A program made the translations under genes and the position numbers. A stretch of 64,000 bases of DNA from Methyloprofundus sedimenti (GTDB lineage: Bacteria > Pseudomonadota > Gammaproteobacteria > Methylococcales > Methylomonadaceae): positions 1,076,896 to 1,140,895 of the forward strand of contig NZ_LPUF01000001.1 in assembly GCF_002072955.1 (NCBI RefSeq), given 5' to 3'. Under the pieces are notes generated by a model. That model searched no databases and was not told the origin of the DNA. It saw only the letters and a list, made by a program, of their open reading frames with translations. Shown here in pieces: positions 52,244 to 61,454 of the stretch; the first letter of the stretch is position 1, and every line of letters begins with the position of its first letter.

Positions 52244-52959
52244 AATTAAATGCAGAACAATGGGAAGAGATACGCTACCAATGGGAATCGGACGATAGCT
52301 TAAGTTTTGAAGAGCTATCAAAAAAATTACCAGTTACCCGACAAACCATAAGCAAAAGAGCACATAAGCATGGCTGGTGCAAGAATTCTGGAAAGGAGTT
52401 AAAAAAAATTACTCGCAAAGAAATTGATAATGAACATGATATGAAGAATGGCGTTGGCAGGCCAGCAATAAAGTTTAAGCCTGAATATTCGGAGCAAGCA
52501 AAAAAGCTGGCTCTTCTTGGCTTGGTTGATAAAGAGATTGCACCTGTATTTGGGATATCATTGCGAACATTGAACAAATGGAAAATCAAATATCCTGAAT
52601 TTATGCAGTCCATAAAGGATGGAAAGCTTCAGGCTGATTCAGAAGTGGCACTCTCTCTCTATAAATCAGCAATAGGCGGCCATACTATTTCAGAAGAAAA
52701 AGTTATTCCTGATGGCGATGGTGGAACAACTATCATCGAAATAAAAAGGCAGATACCACCTGATTACCGTGCTCAATCATTATGGCTAAGAAATAGGCAG
52801 CCTGCAAAATGGCGCGATAAAGTAGAGATTGATGCAGCTATTGATGTAAATGAAACTTCAATAGAATTCATTATGGAAAACTTTATTAAAGTTATGGATA
52901 AAGCCCATGAGCGAAGTCGGTTAATGCGTATTGAGCGCGGCCTTGACCCAAAGGACTGA
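52240..52959 (+). CDS. Terminase small subunit-like protein with HTH
   Basis: 239 residues from a TTG start overlapping the preceding TGA. An N-terminal HTH (DSLSFEELSKKLPVTRQTIS) precedes a block typical of phage small terminase relatives: GRPAIKFKPEYSEQAKKLAL, FGISLRTLNKWKIKYPEF, ADSEVALSLYKSAIGG and the end IPPDYRAQSLWLRNRQPAKW. Small terminases choose the DNA to be packaged. A small-terminase gene without a large subunit is a hallmark of packaging-redirecting satellites. Confidence 0.75.
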   Translation: MKLNAEQWEEIRYQWESDDSLSFEELSKKLPVTRQTISKRAHKHGWCKNSGKELKKITRKEIDNEHDMKNGVGRPAIKFKPEYSEQAKKLALLGLVDKEIAPVFGISLRTLNKWKIKYPEFMQSIKDGKLQADSEVALSLYKSAIGGHTISEEKVIPDGDGGTTIIEIKRQIPPDYRAQSLWLRNRQPAKWRDKVEIDAAIDVNETSIEFIMENFIKVMDKAHERSRLMRIERGLDPKD

Positions 52960-52964
52960 TTAAA

Positions 52965-53075
52965 ATGATTGGCATAGGAATAGGGATCTTGACCGCTGCA
53001 CTTAAAAAGGTTGTTGCACCACCTGCTCCAGTTCAGGATGCTACACCACCGGTTAAAGATGATCCGCCTGCGTAA
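52965..53075 (+). CDS. 36-residue hydrophobic/proline-rich peptide
   Basis: ATG 52965 to TAA 53073-53075, five bases after the terminase-like gene. Hydrophobic start (MIGIGIGILTAALKKVV) and tail rich in Pro and Asp (APPAPVQDATPPVKDDPPA). Such tiny proteins occur among phage morphogenesis genes. No further evidence. Confidence 0.4.
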   Translation: MIGIGIGILTAALKKVVAPPAPVQDATPPVKDDPPA

Positions 53076-53489
53076 TTGGTATTACAGAGATTGCGGCTAA
53101 TGTGCCTGTGCTTAATGAGAATGGTGGTGATCGTAAATCAGTATTACAAAATGAAAAATGTAATACTGAAATATTAGATAGAGGCAACTCCAAAGAATAC
53201 AGCAATGATGCTAATATCTCAGCATCTTAGAAACGTTAACGCTGCCGAATTCTCGGCAACGCAAATTATCTTGAGAGCGCACTAAGATAGGCTAGGCTTT
53301 TGTCAAATGTGCACCCGGGTGCATATTTGGATATATAACTAAAAAATGAGCTTGAAGCCTGTATGTCAAAAGCGACTTGAAAGTCGTATTTGATTATGCA
53401 ATCAACCGTCCGCCTGGAAGGACACAAATTAATTTAGTGTGGGAAATGCCACCAAACAAAAGCCACATGGTAAGTTTATTGAGATGGTC

Positions 53490-53513
53490 AAAACGGACCT
53501 ACAGGTCCGTTTT
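53490..53513 (+). terminator. Hairpin, probable terminator of element 1 operon
   Basis: AAAACGGACC-TACA-GGTCCGTTTT, a perfect stem with flanking A and T runs, active in either direction. Confidence 0.65.
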
Positions 53514-53657
53514 GGATTGCGTCAAGCAAGAAATTTAGCGTACAACATTTTAATACACAAAACATAGCTGCTAATTTCAATGCGGTTTTTTTGTGTCTTA
53601 AATATCACCAGAATTTCTGGAGTCAATAAGCTTCCTAATTATTAAGGCGCAATCTAA

Positions 53658-53676
53658 GGCGTAATTTTAGGCGCAG
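53658..53676 (+). repeat. Candidate integrase arm-type site, right
   Basis: GGCGTAATTTTAGGCGCAG, preceded by a further partial copy AAGGCGCAATCTAAGGCG (53644-53660). Confidence 0.5.
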
Positions 53677-53784
53677 TTGTCAAACAAAACCACTTAAATT
53701 AAAACAATTACGAAACAACTTGAAACTAGGTGTATATAAGGAGTAGACTACAGTCTCACTCTGTTTCAATAAGTCTAGCAAGCT

Positions 53785-53829
53785 CTTTTAATGCGATGGT
53801 CGTGCGTTCGAATCGCACAGGACCCACCA
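53785..53829 (+). other. attR of element 1 / left att of element 2
   Basis: 45 bp identical to the 3' half of tRNA-Lys including CCA. There is no 5' half here, so this is not a second tRNA gene. Confidence 0.9.
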
Positions 53830-53952
53830 TAGAACTTAAATGAAAACAAGGGCTTAGAAAGGATTTTAAGTTTCAGTAACTGTGTACTAAACGAGCGACT
53901 ACAGTGATAACTACAGTAGTTTGGTTTATTTCTCTCTCAAGAGGAAACACAG

Positions 53953-54993
53953 ATGCTAAATTTTCATATCCGCAAAGTAACACTCCAAAATGGCGATACT
54001 CGTTATCGCACCATAATTACCAAATCTGGTAAAAGTACAAAATCAAAAACATTTAGACGTAAATCCGATGCTAAAACATGGGGAAGTCGTACCGTTTTAG
54101 AATCTCAAGAAAATGAAGCCAAAGGTATTAAGCCTTGCACTATTACGTTTAGCCGTTTGACTGATGAATATATGCACTGGTGGACTGGCAAAGACCATGA
54201 TCGAGTTAGACTCGTTTTATGGTGGGAAAATCAATTAGGTAAAATTCTCTTATCTGAAATCACCCCTGAACTGATCCGTGAAAAACTCAAAGTAAAAAAA
54301 TCAAAAGCCCCTGCCACATACAATAAGCATTTAGCTGTTATTTCTGCAATTCTCGACTATGCTACATTACAGCAGGAAGAAGATGATATTACAGAGCAGT
54401 ATATCGATGAAAACCCCTGCAAGCGTGTTCGTTCTCTCAAAGTAAGCAATAAACGTGTGCGTTATTTATCCGACGAGGAAAAACCGCGTCTATTGAAATC
54501 TGCTAAAATCATTGGCGGTAGGTTTTATCTAAAAGTATTAATGGCATTAACCACCGGCATGCGCAAAGGTGAGTTGGAAAAACTGCGCTGGAATGATATT
54601 GATTTTGAGCGTGGTTTAGCTTTATTACATGATACTAAAAACGGTACATCAAGACATACGCCTGTTCCCGATGTTATTATGGGCGAAGTGAAAAAATATC
54701 GTGAAATTGGTAATAGCCTATTATTTCCTTCGACTGTGAATCCTGAAAAACCTTTCGATTATAAAAAACAGTGGGCTAATTGTCTTAAATCAGCCAATAT
54801 TCAGGATTTCAGATGGCATGATATGCGGCATGATACCGCCAGTACCTTGGCGCGTGATGGAAAAACCTTAAAAGAGATATCTGAGGTGTTAGGACATAAA
54901 TCCCTGGCTAGTACTGACCGCTATACGCATCTTTGTACAGAACACAAAAGCCAATTGCTGAATGATACGATGAATAAGGCGATTAGTTTGTAA
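53953..54993 (+). CDS. int: Tyrosine-type integrase of element 2
   Basis: 346 residues. Arg in TTGMRKGELEKL (about 203), WHDMRHDTAS (His, Arg about 290), LGHKSLASTDRYTHL (His, Tyr about 323). AAGAGGAAAC precedes the ATG. Shorter than, and clearly different from, the element 1 integrase, yet both lie next to the same tRNA-Lys 3' sequence. Confidence 0.95.
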   Translation: MLNFHIRKVTLQNGDTRYRTIITKSGKSTKSKTFRRKSDAKTWGSRTVLESQENEAKGIKPCTITFSRLTDEYMHWWTGKDHDRVRLVLWWENQLGKILLSEITPELIREKLKVKKSKAPATYNKHLAVISAILDYATLQQEEDDITEQYIDENPCKRVRSLKVSNKRVRYLSDEEKPRLLKSAKIIGGRFYLKVLMALTTGMRKGELEKLRWNDIDFERGLALLHDTKNGTSRHTPVPDVIMGEVKKYREIGNSLLFPSTVNPEKPFDYKKQWANCLKSANIQDFRWHDMRHDTASTLARDGKTLKEISEVLGHKSLASTDRYTHLCTEHKSQLLNDTMNKAISL

Positions 54994-55076
54994 ATTAAAT
55001 TCAATGATTAGTTGTAAGCTATCTTATTGGCAGCTTGCTTATTTTCAGTTAGTAATTATTCATTTATGGAGTAATA

Positions 55077-55916
55077 GTGATAGTTACATGTGATGTTATT
55101 GATCAAAACGCCACCATTCATCCTATATATGAAGAGGTTTTATCATTTAAGAAATCTAAAAATAATGATAAAAACAAGCATCCTTGGGTAAAAAAATGCT
55201 TATTACTCAATGAGACGAAAGAGTGGATTAGTGAGAATTCAAGAGGTGAATTAATTGGACAAAATACTTTTTGTATTGTTGTTGCAGATGCTTTTGATTT
55301 ATATTTTTCTGAATATCCCAATACTCGAACTAAAGTTCAAGCGGAAGAGATTAAACGAAATTCAAAATCATTGAAGTACGCCATGCATAACTGCTTACTT
55401 CCAAAAGCAGCTAGCTCTGAGAAGTTTAATGAAGGATTAAATTCTTTAATTAACCTTGAAGCTAAATGCCCGGGCCCTGTCACCTCACAAAGAGGCAATC
55501 CAAAGCGTAGGACTCTAATAGTAAATATTGCTACAGGTCTTTATGACTCATTTAATACTTTACCAAGCCTGATCATTCTTACCAATTTGATTTTAATGGT
55601 TGAGTTTATTGATGCTGATAACTTAAAGAGAAGTATTAGGAACACTTATACTGAGGAGTTAAAGGCTGAAATCAAAGATGGAGCGATACGAAGGCGTGAT
55701 AAAACTAATAGAAACATATTTGACTCAGAGTTACTCACGCAGAATGCTATCAATAAACTCCAAAAAAGTGCAGTACCTCAAAAACAACCGGTCAATATAT
55801 TTGAAAATCAAATACAGTTAACTGACGCATTCATGAATGAAGTGCAAGTAAAAGATGATTCTGAGTTAATTAGACAATTAGCATTATTAAAAAATATGCT
55901 TTATGAGAGGCTATAA
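55077..55916 (+). CDS. Hypothetical protein of element 2
   Basis: 279 residues from GTG 55077 with TGGAG upstream. Mostly helical and charged, with no recognised domain. The stretch VTSQRGNPKRRTLIVNIATG suggests contact with nucleic acid but is not a known motif. Confidence 0.55.
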   Translation: MIVTCDVIDQNATIHPIYEEVLSFKKSKNNDKNKHPWVKKCLLLNETKEWISENSRGELIGQNTFCIVVADAFDLYFSEYPNTRTKVQAEEIKRNSKSLKYAMHNCLLPKAASSEKFNEGLNSLINLEAKCPGPVTSQRGNPKRRTLIVNIATGLYDSFNTLPSLIILTNLILMVEFIDADNLKRSIRNTYTEELKAEIKDGAIRRRDKTNRNIFDSELLTQNAINKLQKSAVPQKQPVNIFENQIQLTDAFMNEVQVKDDSELIRQLALLKNMLYERL

Positions 55917-56039
55917 ACAAAGGAAGTCCTACTTTAGGAAACAAAAAAAGAAATTCTTGAGTTTTGTTTCCTAATTTTATAACGTACTTAAGCAAACTAT
56001 TATTATACCTACTCTATGTTAAACAACGAGTAAGGCTAT

Positions 56040-56276
56040 ATGACTTCAGCTATTTTACCAAAGATAAGCAATAATCCATCACTCAGCGAATATATCCCAA
56101 AAAATAAATTCGCCGTATCTCCTAACTGTCCTGTAACAGAACCAGAATTTAACTGGTTATTTAAACAACGTGAGCAAAACGGTTTTGCACTGGCTTTCGT
56201 CAAAGTCAGTGCAAGAAGTTTTCTTGTGCATATTCCTTCATTTATTGAATGTCTAAACGCTAAACGAGGTCTATAA
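56040..56276 (+). CDS. Small AlpA-like protein of element 2 (putative)
   Basis: 78 residues. NCPVTEPEFNWLFKQREQNG and FALAFVKVSARSFLVHI recall the core of small helix-turn-helix proteins preceding satellite primases, similar in size and position to the product at 47202. Putative regulator or excisionase. Confidence 0.5.
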   Translation: MTSAILPKISNNPSLSEYIPKNKFAVSPNCPVTEPEFNWLFKQREQNGFALAFVKVSARSFLVHIPSFIECLNAKRGL

Positions 56277-56423
56277 AACTGCTCATTATCCGCGCCACGC
56301 AAACGGCTACCAATTAGGATAATTGGGCACAGATAGGCGTTATCGCATGTCGTATGCGGATAGTTACCAGAGTTTATAAGGCTTCCCGATGAAAACTACA
56401 GTGATTTTACTTGTTGAGGGAAT

Positions 56424-56528
56424 ATGAACAGACAAAAAGAAGCCCGCACAGATACGGGCAACAGAAATATAGCACAACTATTTTACCACTCAGAAAATAA
56501 GGGAGGTAAAAAACCTTATGTCAGATAA
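56424..56528 (+). CDS. 34-codon ORF overlapping the DUF927 gene start
   Basis: ATG 56424 (GAGGG four bases upstream) to TAA 56526-56528, overlapping the next start by 11 bases. Encodes MNRQKEARTDTGNRNIAQLF plus a basic tail. May couple translation of the large protein; could be chance. Confidence 0.35.
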   Translation: MNRQKEARTDTGNRNIAQLFYHSENKGGKKPYVR

Positions 56529-59292
56529 CTTATTATGTTTGCAGCAAGAAATGCAGTCAGCGGGACTTAATATTAATTCAGGCCAGGAGATTATTTTAGA
56601 TGGAAAATTCAAAAACATTGGCACGACAGATAAACCAGGTAAAAAATGCGCTTGGTATATTGGCCAACAATATCATCTGGGTGGACACGAATACACTCTG
56701 TGTACTTTTGGTGATTTTTCCCTAGATTTAAGACAATCCTATAAAAGTTGGGGCGACAAAGATCAATTATCTAAAGTTGATTACGCTTTATTAGCAGATA
56801 AGCAAAAACAGCAGCAAAAGCTGGTTGAGCAACAACTCAAGCGTAAACGTAAACAAGCCGCTGTTGATGCGGTTAAGGAATGGGCTGCATTATTACCAAC
56901 TGGAGACAGTCAATATCTAACTAAAAAATGTATAGGTGGTGTTGGTGTTAGATATGGCGAAGCCGATAACAATCCATTTATTGCAATTCCGGTTAATGGT
57001 ATTGATGGCAGATTACGAGGACTGCAAAAAATATTTGATCACAATATTCCGAATCAGGAGCGTAATAAAACCTTTACCACAGGCACAGAAAAACAAGGCG
57101 GACATTATTTAATGGGTGAGGTCTTAACCTTTCACCCGCTTTGTTTTGCTGAAGGCTATGCAACCTCCGCAAGTATACATGAAGCAACAACTTATCCAGT
57201 CGTTGTATGCTTTGATGCTGGAAACATTAAATCAGTTGTAGCAGCCTATCGCTCAAAATACCCCACACAGCAATTCATCATCTGTGCAGATAATGATCAA
57301 TGGAAAGATGAAATTAAAAATCCAGGAGTAGATAAAGCAACTGATACTGCAAAAGAGTCAGGGTGTTTTATTGCAATACCTGACTTTTCTGATTTAGACA
57401 TTAGCACTAAGCCCACTGACTTTAATGACCTGCAATTATTGGCAGGCAAAGAAGCTGTATTAAAACAAATTCAACATCCAGAATTTGACTATAGAAAAAC
57501 ACAAGTTACCGAGGTTACTCAAGTTACCCTCAATGAGAATAAGGGCTTGGAAGGTAACCCTGAACAAACAAAAGATGATACAAAGGTTGCTGAACAATGG
57601 CCGGGTGAATCCTCACGGCCTTGTTATGGAGTGTATGAAAAATGGCACAAGATTAATAGTACTCAACGTAAACCGGGCGTATATCATCATGGCATTAAAG
57701 ATGGTGGAGACAATGCACCACCTGTATTGTTAGAAACCTGGATATGCAGTCCACTGTATGTTCGTGCAATTACCCGAGATAACAATAACTTTAATTTTGG
57801 GCGGATTATTGAATTTAAAACGAGTACTAAAACCAGACGGCAATGGTGTATGCCCATGTCAATGTTGGCCGGTAATGGTGATGAGTTAAGACGCGAACTG
57901 TTATCAATGGGCTGTGAAATTGACCCGAAAAACCGTAATCAATTGCCATTGTATTTACAATCCATTCCACCTAAAACCGTTTTAAAAAGTGCTTTAAATA
58001 TAGGTTGGCATGATAACGCTTTTGTTTTACCTGATAGAACCATAGGCAGTGCTGAAGTGTTTTACCAATCTTCTCACCTTGAACAGCGCGAATATACTCA
58101 AAATGCACAACTTGAGGATTGGCAACAACATATTGCCCGATTATGTATTGGTAATCCATTATTGGTACTGTCAATGAGTATTGCCTTCTCAGGCCCATTA
58201 CTAAGAAAATTACATACCGATGGTGGAGGATTTCATATTTATGGTGATTCGTCAAAAGGAAAAAGTACCGGATTACGCGTAGCCTGTTCTGTTTGGGGCG
58301 GTGATGATTACCGTAAAACCTGGAAAGCAACAGGTAATGGTATGGAAGGTGTTGCAGCTATTTTTAATGATTCACTACTGGCTATTGATGAAATATCCGA
58401 AGCGGAAGGCAAAGAAATTGGCGGTATTATTTATGCGCTAGGTAACGGTGTTGGTAAAACCCGGGCCATGCGTGATGGAACAGCAAAACCTTCACATCGC
58501 TGGGTTGTTGCGGTGATATCCAATGGAGAGCGAACTGTTGCGTCACACATGGCAGAGAAAGGCTTGCAGATCAAAGCAGGTCAGGAAATCAGATTACTGA
58601 ATATTCCGCTGTTTGGGCAATATGGTGCGTTTGATGACTTACATGAATTGGAAAATGGACGACAATTTTCCGATACCCTGCAAGCTAATAGTAAAAAGTA
58701 TTACGGCACCGCAGGTATTGCCTTCTTAGAACAACTTTGTTCGGATCAGCAAGACTTAGGTGAATTATTAGAGCAATTCCGCAAAGTATTTGATGATGGC
58801 ACACTCAGTAGTCAGGAAGGTCGTGCTGCAAATCGCTTTGCCATTACAGCAATGGCTGGTGAGTTAGCAAGCAGTTACGGTATCACAGGATGGGAACCGC
58901 AGACAGCACTCACAGCTACTTTGCAATGCTTTCAACAATGGCGCGAAAACTTTGGTTCAGGTGATCACGAAGAAAGGCAAATCATAAATGCTATTCATGA
59001 TTTTATTGATTGTCACGGAGATAGCCGATTCAGTGAGCCAAATAGCTCGCTAACGATCAATAATCGAGTAGGTTATTTTCGGCAATCAGGTGATGGCAAT
59101 CGAGAATACATGTTTACCGCTAGTGGCTTTAAAGAAGCACTGTCAGGGCATGATGTTAAACGAGGTCGACAGGCGCTTAAGAAAGCAGGTTATTTAATCC
59201 CTGGTAATAAGATAGATCAACAGCAATTAAAGGTCAGTGGGCGTAATACTAAAGTCTATGTACTTAGATTGTCAGGGAGTAACCATGTATGA
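56518..59292 (+). CDS. Toprim-DUF927 primase/helicase of element 2
   Basis: 924 residues; GGGAGG upstream. Zinc-finger-free N terminus, a Toprim-type primase segment at about 160-310 (FAEGYATSASIHEA, CFDAGN, ICADNDQWKDE), then the DUF927 ATPase at about 400-780 with Walker A GDSSKGKSTGLRVA and Walker B-like SLLAIDEISE. This replaces the split CHC2/D5 pair of element 1: the two elements replicate with unrelated machines. Confidence 0.85.
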   Translation: MSDNLLCLQQEMQSAGLNINSGQEIILDGKFKNIGTTDKPGKKCAWYIGQQYHLGGHEYTLCTFGDFSLDLRQSYKSWGDKDQLSKVDYALLADKQKQQQKLVEQQLKRKRKQAAVDAVKEWAALLPTGDSQYLTKKCIGGVGVRYGEADNNPFIAIPVNGIDGRLRGLQKIFDHNIPNQERNKTFTTGTEKQGGHYLMGEVLTFHPLCFAEGYATSASIHEATTYPVVVCFDAGNIKSVVAAYRSKYPTQQFIICADNDQWKDEIKNPGVDKATDTAKESGCFIAIPDFSDLDISTKPTDFNDLQLLAGKEAVLKQIQHPEFDYRKTQVTEVTQVTLNENKGLEGNPEQTKDDTKVAEQWPGESSRPCYGVYEKWHKINSTQRKPGVYHHGIKDGGDNAPPVLLETWICSPLYVRAITRDNNNFNFGRIIEFKTSTKTRRQWCMPMSMLAGNGDELRRELLSMGCEIDPKNRNQLPLYLQSIPPKTVLKSALNIGWHDNAFVLPDRTIGSAEVFYQSSHLEQREYTQNAQLEDWQQHIARLCIGNPLLVLSMSIAFSGPLLRKLHTDGGGFHIYGDSSKGKSTGLRVACSVWGGDDYRKTWKATGNGMEGVAAIFNDSLLAIDEISEAEGKEIGGIIYALGNGVGKTRAMRDGTAKPSHRWVVAVISNGERTVASHMAEKGLQIKAGQEIRLLNIPLFGQYGAFDDLHELENGRQFSDTLQANSKKYYGTAGIAFLEQLCSDQQDLGELLEQFRKVFDDGTLSSQEGRAANRFAITAMAGELASSYGITGWEPQTALTATLQCFQQWRENFGSGDHEERQIINAIHDFIDCHGDSRFSEPNSSLTINNRVGYFRQSGDGNREYMFTASGFKEALSGHDVKRGRQALKKAGYLIPGNKIDQQQLKVSGRNTKVYVLRLSGSNHV

Positions 59293-59818
59293 CATGACGG
59301 TTATGATTACTGATTTTCTGCAACAAAATAAGACGGAAGGTAACTTTAGTAACCCCAAAGATAATGCTCAAGTTACCCCGCAAGACACTGATGATAAAAA
59401 GGGTAACCGTAGTAACTTGGGTAACCAGGAAAAATTAAGTAATGAAGTAGTCAATCAAATGTTTATTCATGCGGCACAAGCTTCAGGACTGATGGCTGAA
59501 CAACTTTGGTCTTTTTTGGATGATTCAGATATTGATGACTTACTGCATCATTTGATAGACCAAGAGACATTAACGGTCTATGCAAAATCATGGGCACGTT
59601 ATCCTGAAACCGTGCCAGAAGGAAATACTCAACCTTTCCCTACGCATGAACTTAAACCTAAAACAGTAGCATGCAAACAATGCCAGAACTTTATGCCTGA
59701 CAAGATAGGCGATGGTACCGGAATTGGGCATTGTTCTGTTAATGCTCCGGCAAGTAAAAAAGGCTCACTTTGGCTTAATACAGAAGTTATTTGTAATAAA
59801 TATAAAACCACAGCATAG
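59285..59818 (+). CDS. Hypothetical protein with C-terminal Cys cluster
   Basis: 177 residues from ATG 59285 (GGGAG upstream), overlapping the DUF927 gene by eight bases; the frame is open from 59237. C-terminal CKQCQNF, HCS and CNKY may bind a metal. The N-terminal half is acidic and Asn-rich. Function unknown. Confidence 0.6.
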   Translation: MYDMTVMITDFLQQNKTEGNFSNPKDNAQVTPQDTDDKKGNRSNLGNQEKLSNEVVNQMFIHAAQASGLMAEQLWSFLDDSDIDDLLHHLIDQETLTVYAKSWARYPETVPEGNTQPFPTHELKPKTVACKQCQNFMPDKIGDGTGIGHCSVNAPASKKGSLWLNTEVICNKYKTTA

Positions 59819-59828
59819 GAGATTAACG

Positions 59829-60677
59829 ATGAATAATACGCTCGCTCAACTTAAGGCAAACCAAACTAATGCTCAGAAATCTACTGGCCCGGTAACAGAA
59901 GAGGGTAAGAAAACTGTTGCAAATAATGCCCTCAAGCATGGATTATTTTCCAAACAGCTTATTCTGAAAAATGAAAATGAAACAGACTATCAGTTATTGC
60001 ATAATGGCTTGCAGTGTGAATTAAAACCGGTGGGTACATTAGAACAATCATTGGTAGAACGGATCGCTGTAACTTTGTGGAGGCAACGGCGTCTAGTAAA
60101 CTCCGAAACTGCACACATTAACTTAAGCAACCAGGAACCCAAGATACTTAAACTGGTTAATAGTGAATTGGATTTAAGCTATACAAGTAAAGAACTAAAA
60201 GCAGAAGATTTGACTAATTTTGATCAGGAGCAGTTAAAAATATACAAGGCTGTTGTAGAGGAATTTGAAAAAATAGATGATGATAAAGTAAATGTATTAA
60301 CGGAAGTAAAAGCATACGCCCCACTAATTTACCAAACCCTGGCAGAGGAAGCCGAAACAGATGAAGAAAGTTTCAATGATTACATTAAAAATTTTGCAAG
60401 TCTCAGAGAATGGATTGAAGACTTGGTTGATTTTTATCAGTCACAAATAAAAATAGCTCAACAACGCCCTCTAATTCTTGAAATAGCGAGTTCTGTGCAA
60501 AATAAACAATCCATACTTCAGGGCAAGCTACGAGACGCATTAGCCAAGTATCAGTTGATGTTAGATAACGAACTCTATAAAGCCATTAAAACCCTAAGAG
60601 AGACCCAAACCTGGCGCTTAGACATACTGGAACCCATGACTGAAAAAAATGGCTTTGTTTTGGAAAATAAGTCATAA
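59829..60677 (+). CDS. Hypothetical protein, KSTGPxTEEGK family
   Basis: 282 residues from ATG 59829 with TAGGAGATT upstream. The N-terminal signature NQTNAQKSTGPVTEEGKKTV plus NALKHGLFS is widespread in uncharacterised proteins of islands and of Gram-negative chromosomes. The remainder is helical. Role unknown. Confidence 0.7.
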   Translation: MNNTLAQLKANQTNAQKSTGPVTEEGKKTVANNALKHGLFSKQLILKNENETDYQLLHNGLQCELKPVGTLEQSLVERIAVTLWRQRRLVNSETAHINLSNQEPKILKLVNSELDLSYTSKELKAEDLTNFDQEQLKIYKAVVEEFEKIDDDKVNVLTEVKAYAPLIYQTLAEEAETDEESFNDYIKNFASLREWIEDLVDFYQSQIKIAQQRPLILEIASSVQNKQSILQGKLRDALAKYQLMLDNELYKAIKTLRETQTWRLDILEPMTEKNGFVLENKS

Positions 60678-60764
60678 ATTAAAGTGTTAGCTGCGCTTAC
60701 AGCAATGTTGCGCAACATAATTTAACTAATGATTTCGGAAAAAACAGAGAGTGGGGGGGAATAA

Positions 60765-61340
60765 ATGGGCGGATATGGCAGTGGTAGAAAAACCAACATT
60801 AAAAGCACTGAGGATACTTTATCAATTGATATTCGGCGTTGGCAGCGTGATAGCTTTTTAGATAATGGCACAAGCTTTACATGTAGGTGGTCAAAGCGAG
60901 GCAAAGTGATAGGAAGGGTTAATGTAAAAACAGAGGCAAATTTAGTAAGACTGAACTATTCCACTAGAGTCCACGGTGGTTCATGGGAAAATCAAAATTA
61001 TCCAGTTCAATTACAAACGACGCACTGCAATTATGGCGGTAAACGCTATTGGTTTATCTGTCCTGCAAGCGGCTGCAATAAGCGTGTTGCTCTCCTATAT
61101 TTACACAATAGCCACTACTTTGCTTGTCGGCATTGTCATAAACTTGCCTACCCTAGCCAAAGGGAACGTGATTGGGATAGCGCTGCAAGGCAAGTCGATA
61201 AAATCAGAGAAAAGCTGGATTGGGAGCCTGGCTTTCTTAATGGAAACGGCTGTAAACCAAAAGATATGCACTGGAAAACCTTTTGGCGCTTACAAAAAGA
61301 ACATGATGTTTACGTAAAAAAAGTGACAAGTGCTATCTAA
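60765..61340 (+). CDS. Zinc-ribbon protein, GGYGSGR family
   Basis: 191 residues. MGGYGSGRKT start, beta-rich middle and a four-Cys region CPASGCNKRV...FACRHCHKLAYPSQ typical of a small family found in mobile elements. Function unknown; zinc binding is likely from the Cys pattern. Confidence 0.75.
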   Translation: MGGYGSGRKTNIKSTEDTLSIDIRRWQRDSFLDNGTSFTCRWSKRGKVIGRVNVKTEANLVRLNYSTRVHGGSWENQNYPVQLQTTHCNYGGKRYWFICPASGCNKRVALLYLHNSHYFACRHCHKLAYPSQRERDWDSAARQVDKIREKLDWEPGFLNGNGCKPKDMHWKTFWRLQKEHDVYVKKVTSAI

Positions 61341-61454
61341 GGTTATTTAAATTAAACTATAAGAAAATTACAAAAAACAACAGCAACATATCCATATAAA
61401 TGTAGAATGAATGGCTATTTGTACCAGATTAACGGATTGCTCTGCACCTATTCA

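Larger units (their letters stand above)
53076..53784. other. Right end of element 1, mostly non-coding
   Basis: A 42-codon GTG frame (53102-53230) has no ribosome site. Also present: palindrome TGCACCCGGGTGCA (53312-53325), a hairpin at 53490-53513 and arm-type repeats at 53644-53676. Confidence 0.5.
44015..53829 (+). mobile_element. Integrative element 1: P4/PICI-like phage satellite in tRNA-Lys
   Basis: About 9.8 kb between perfect 45-bp repeats. Gene content: tyrosine integrase, AlpA-like small protein, CHC2 zinc-finger protein, P4/D5-type primase-helicase, candidate origin, XRE repressor-like protein and a terminase-small-subunit-like protein. There are no capsid, portal, large terminase or tail genes. 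Most genes point one way. This is the content of phage satellites such as P4 or Gram-negative PICIs, although no helper-interference gene could be identified. Confidence 0.8.

Noticed and set aside
53781-53829. Second tRNA-Lys gene
   Set aside because: Only the 3' half is present; the 5' half is missing, so it is an att site.
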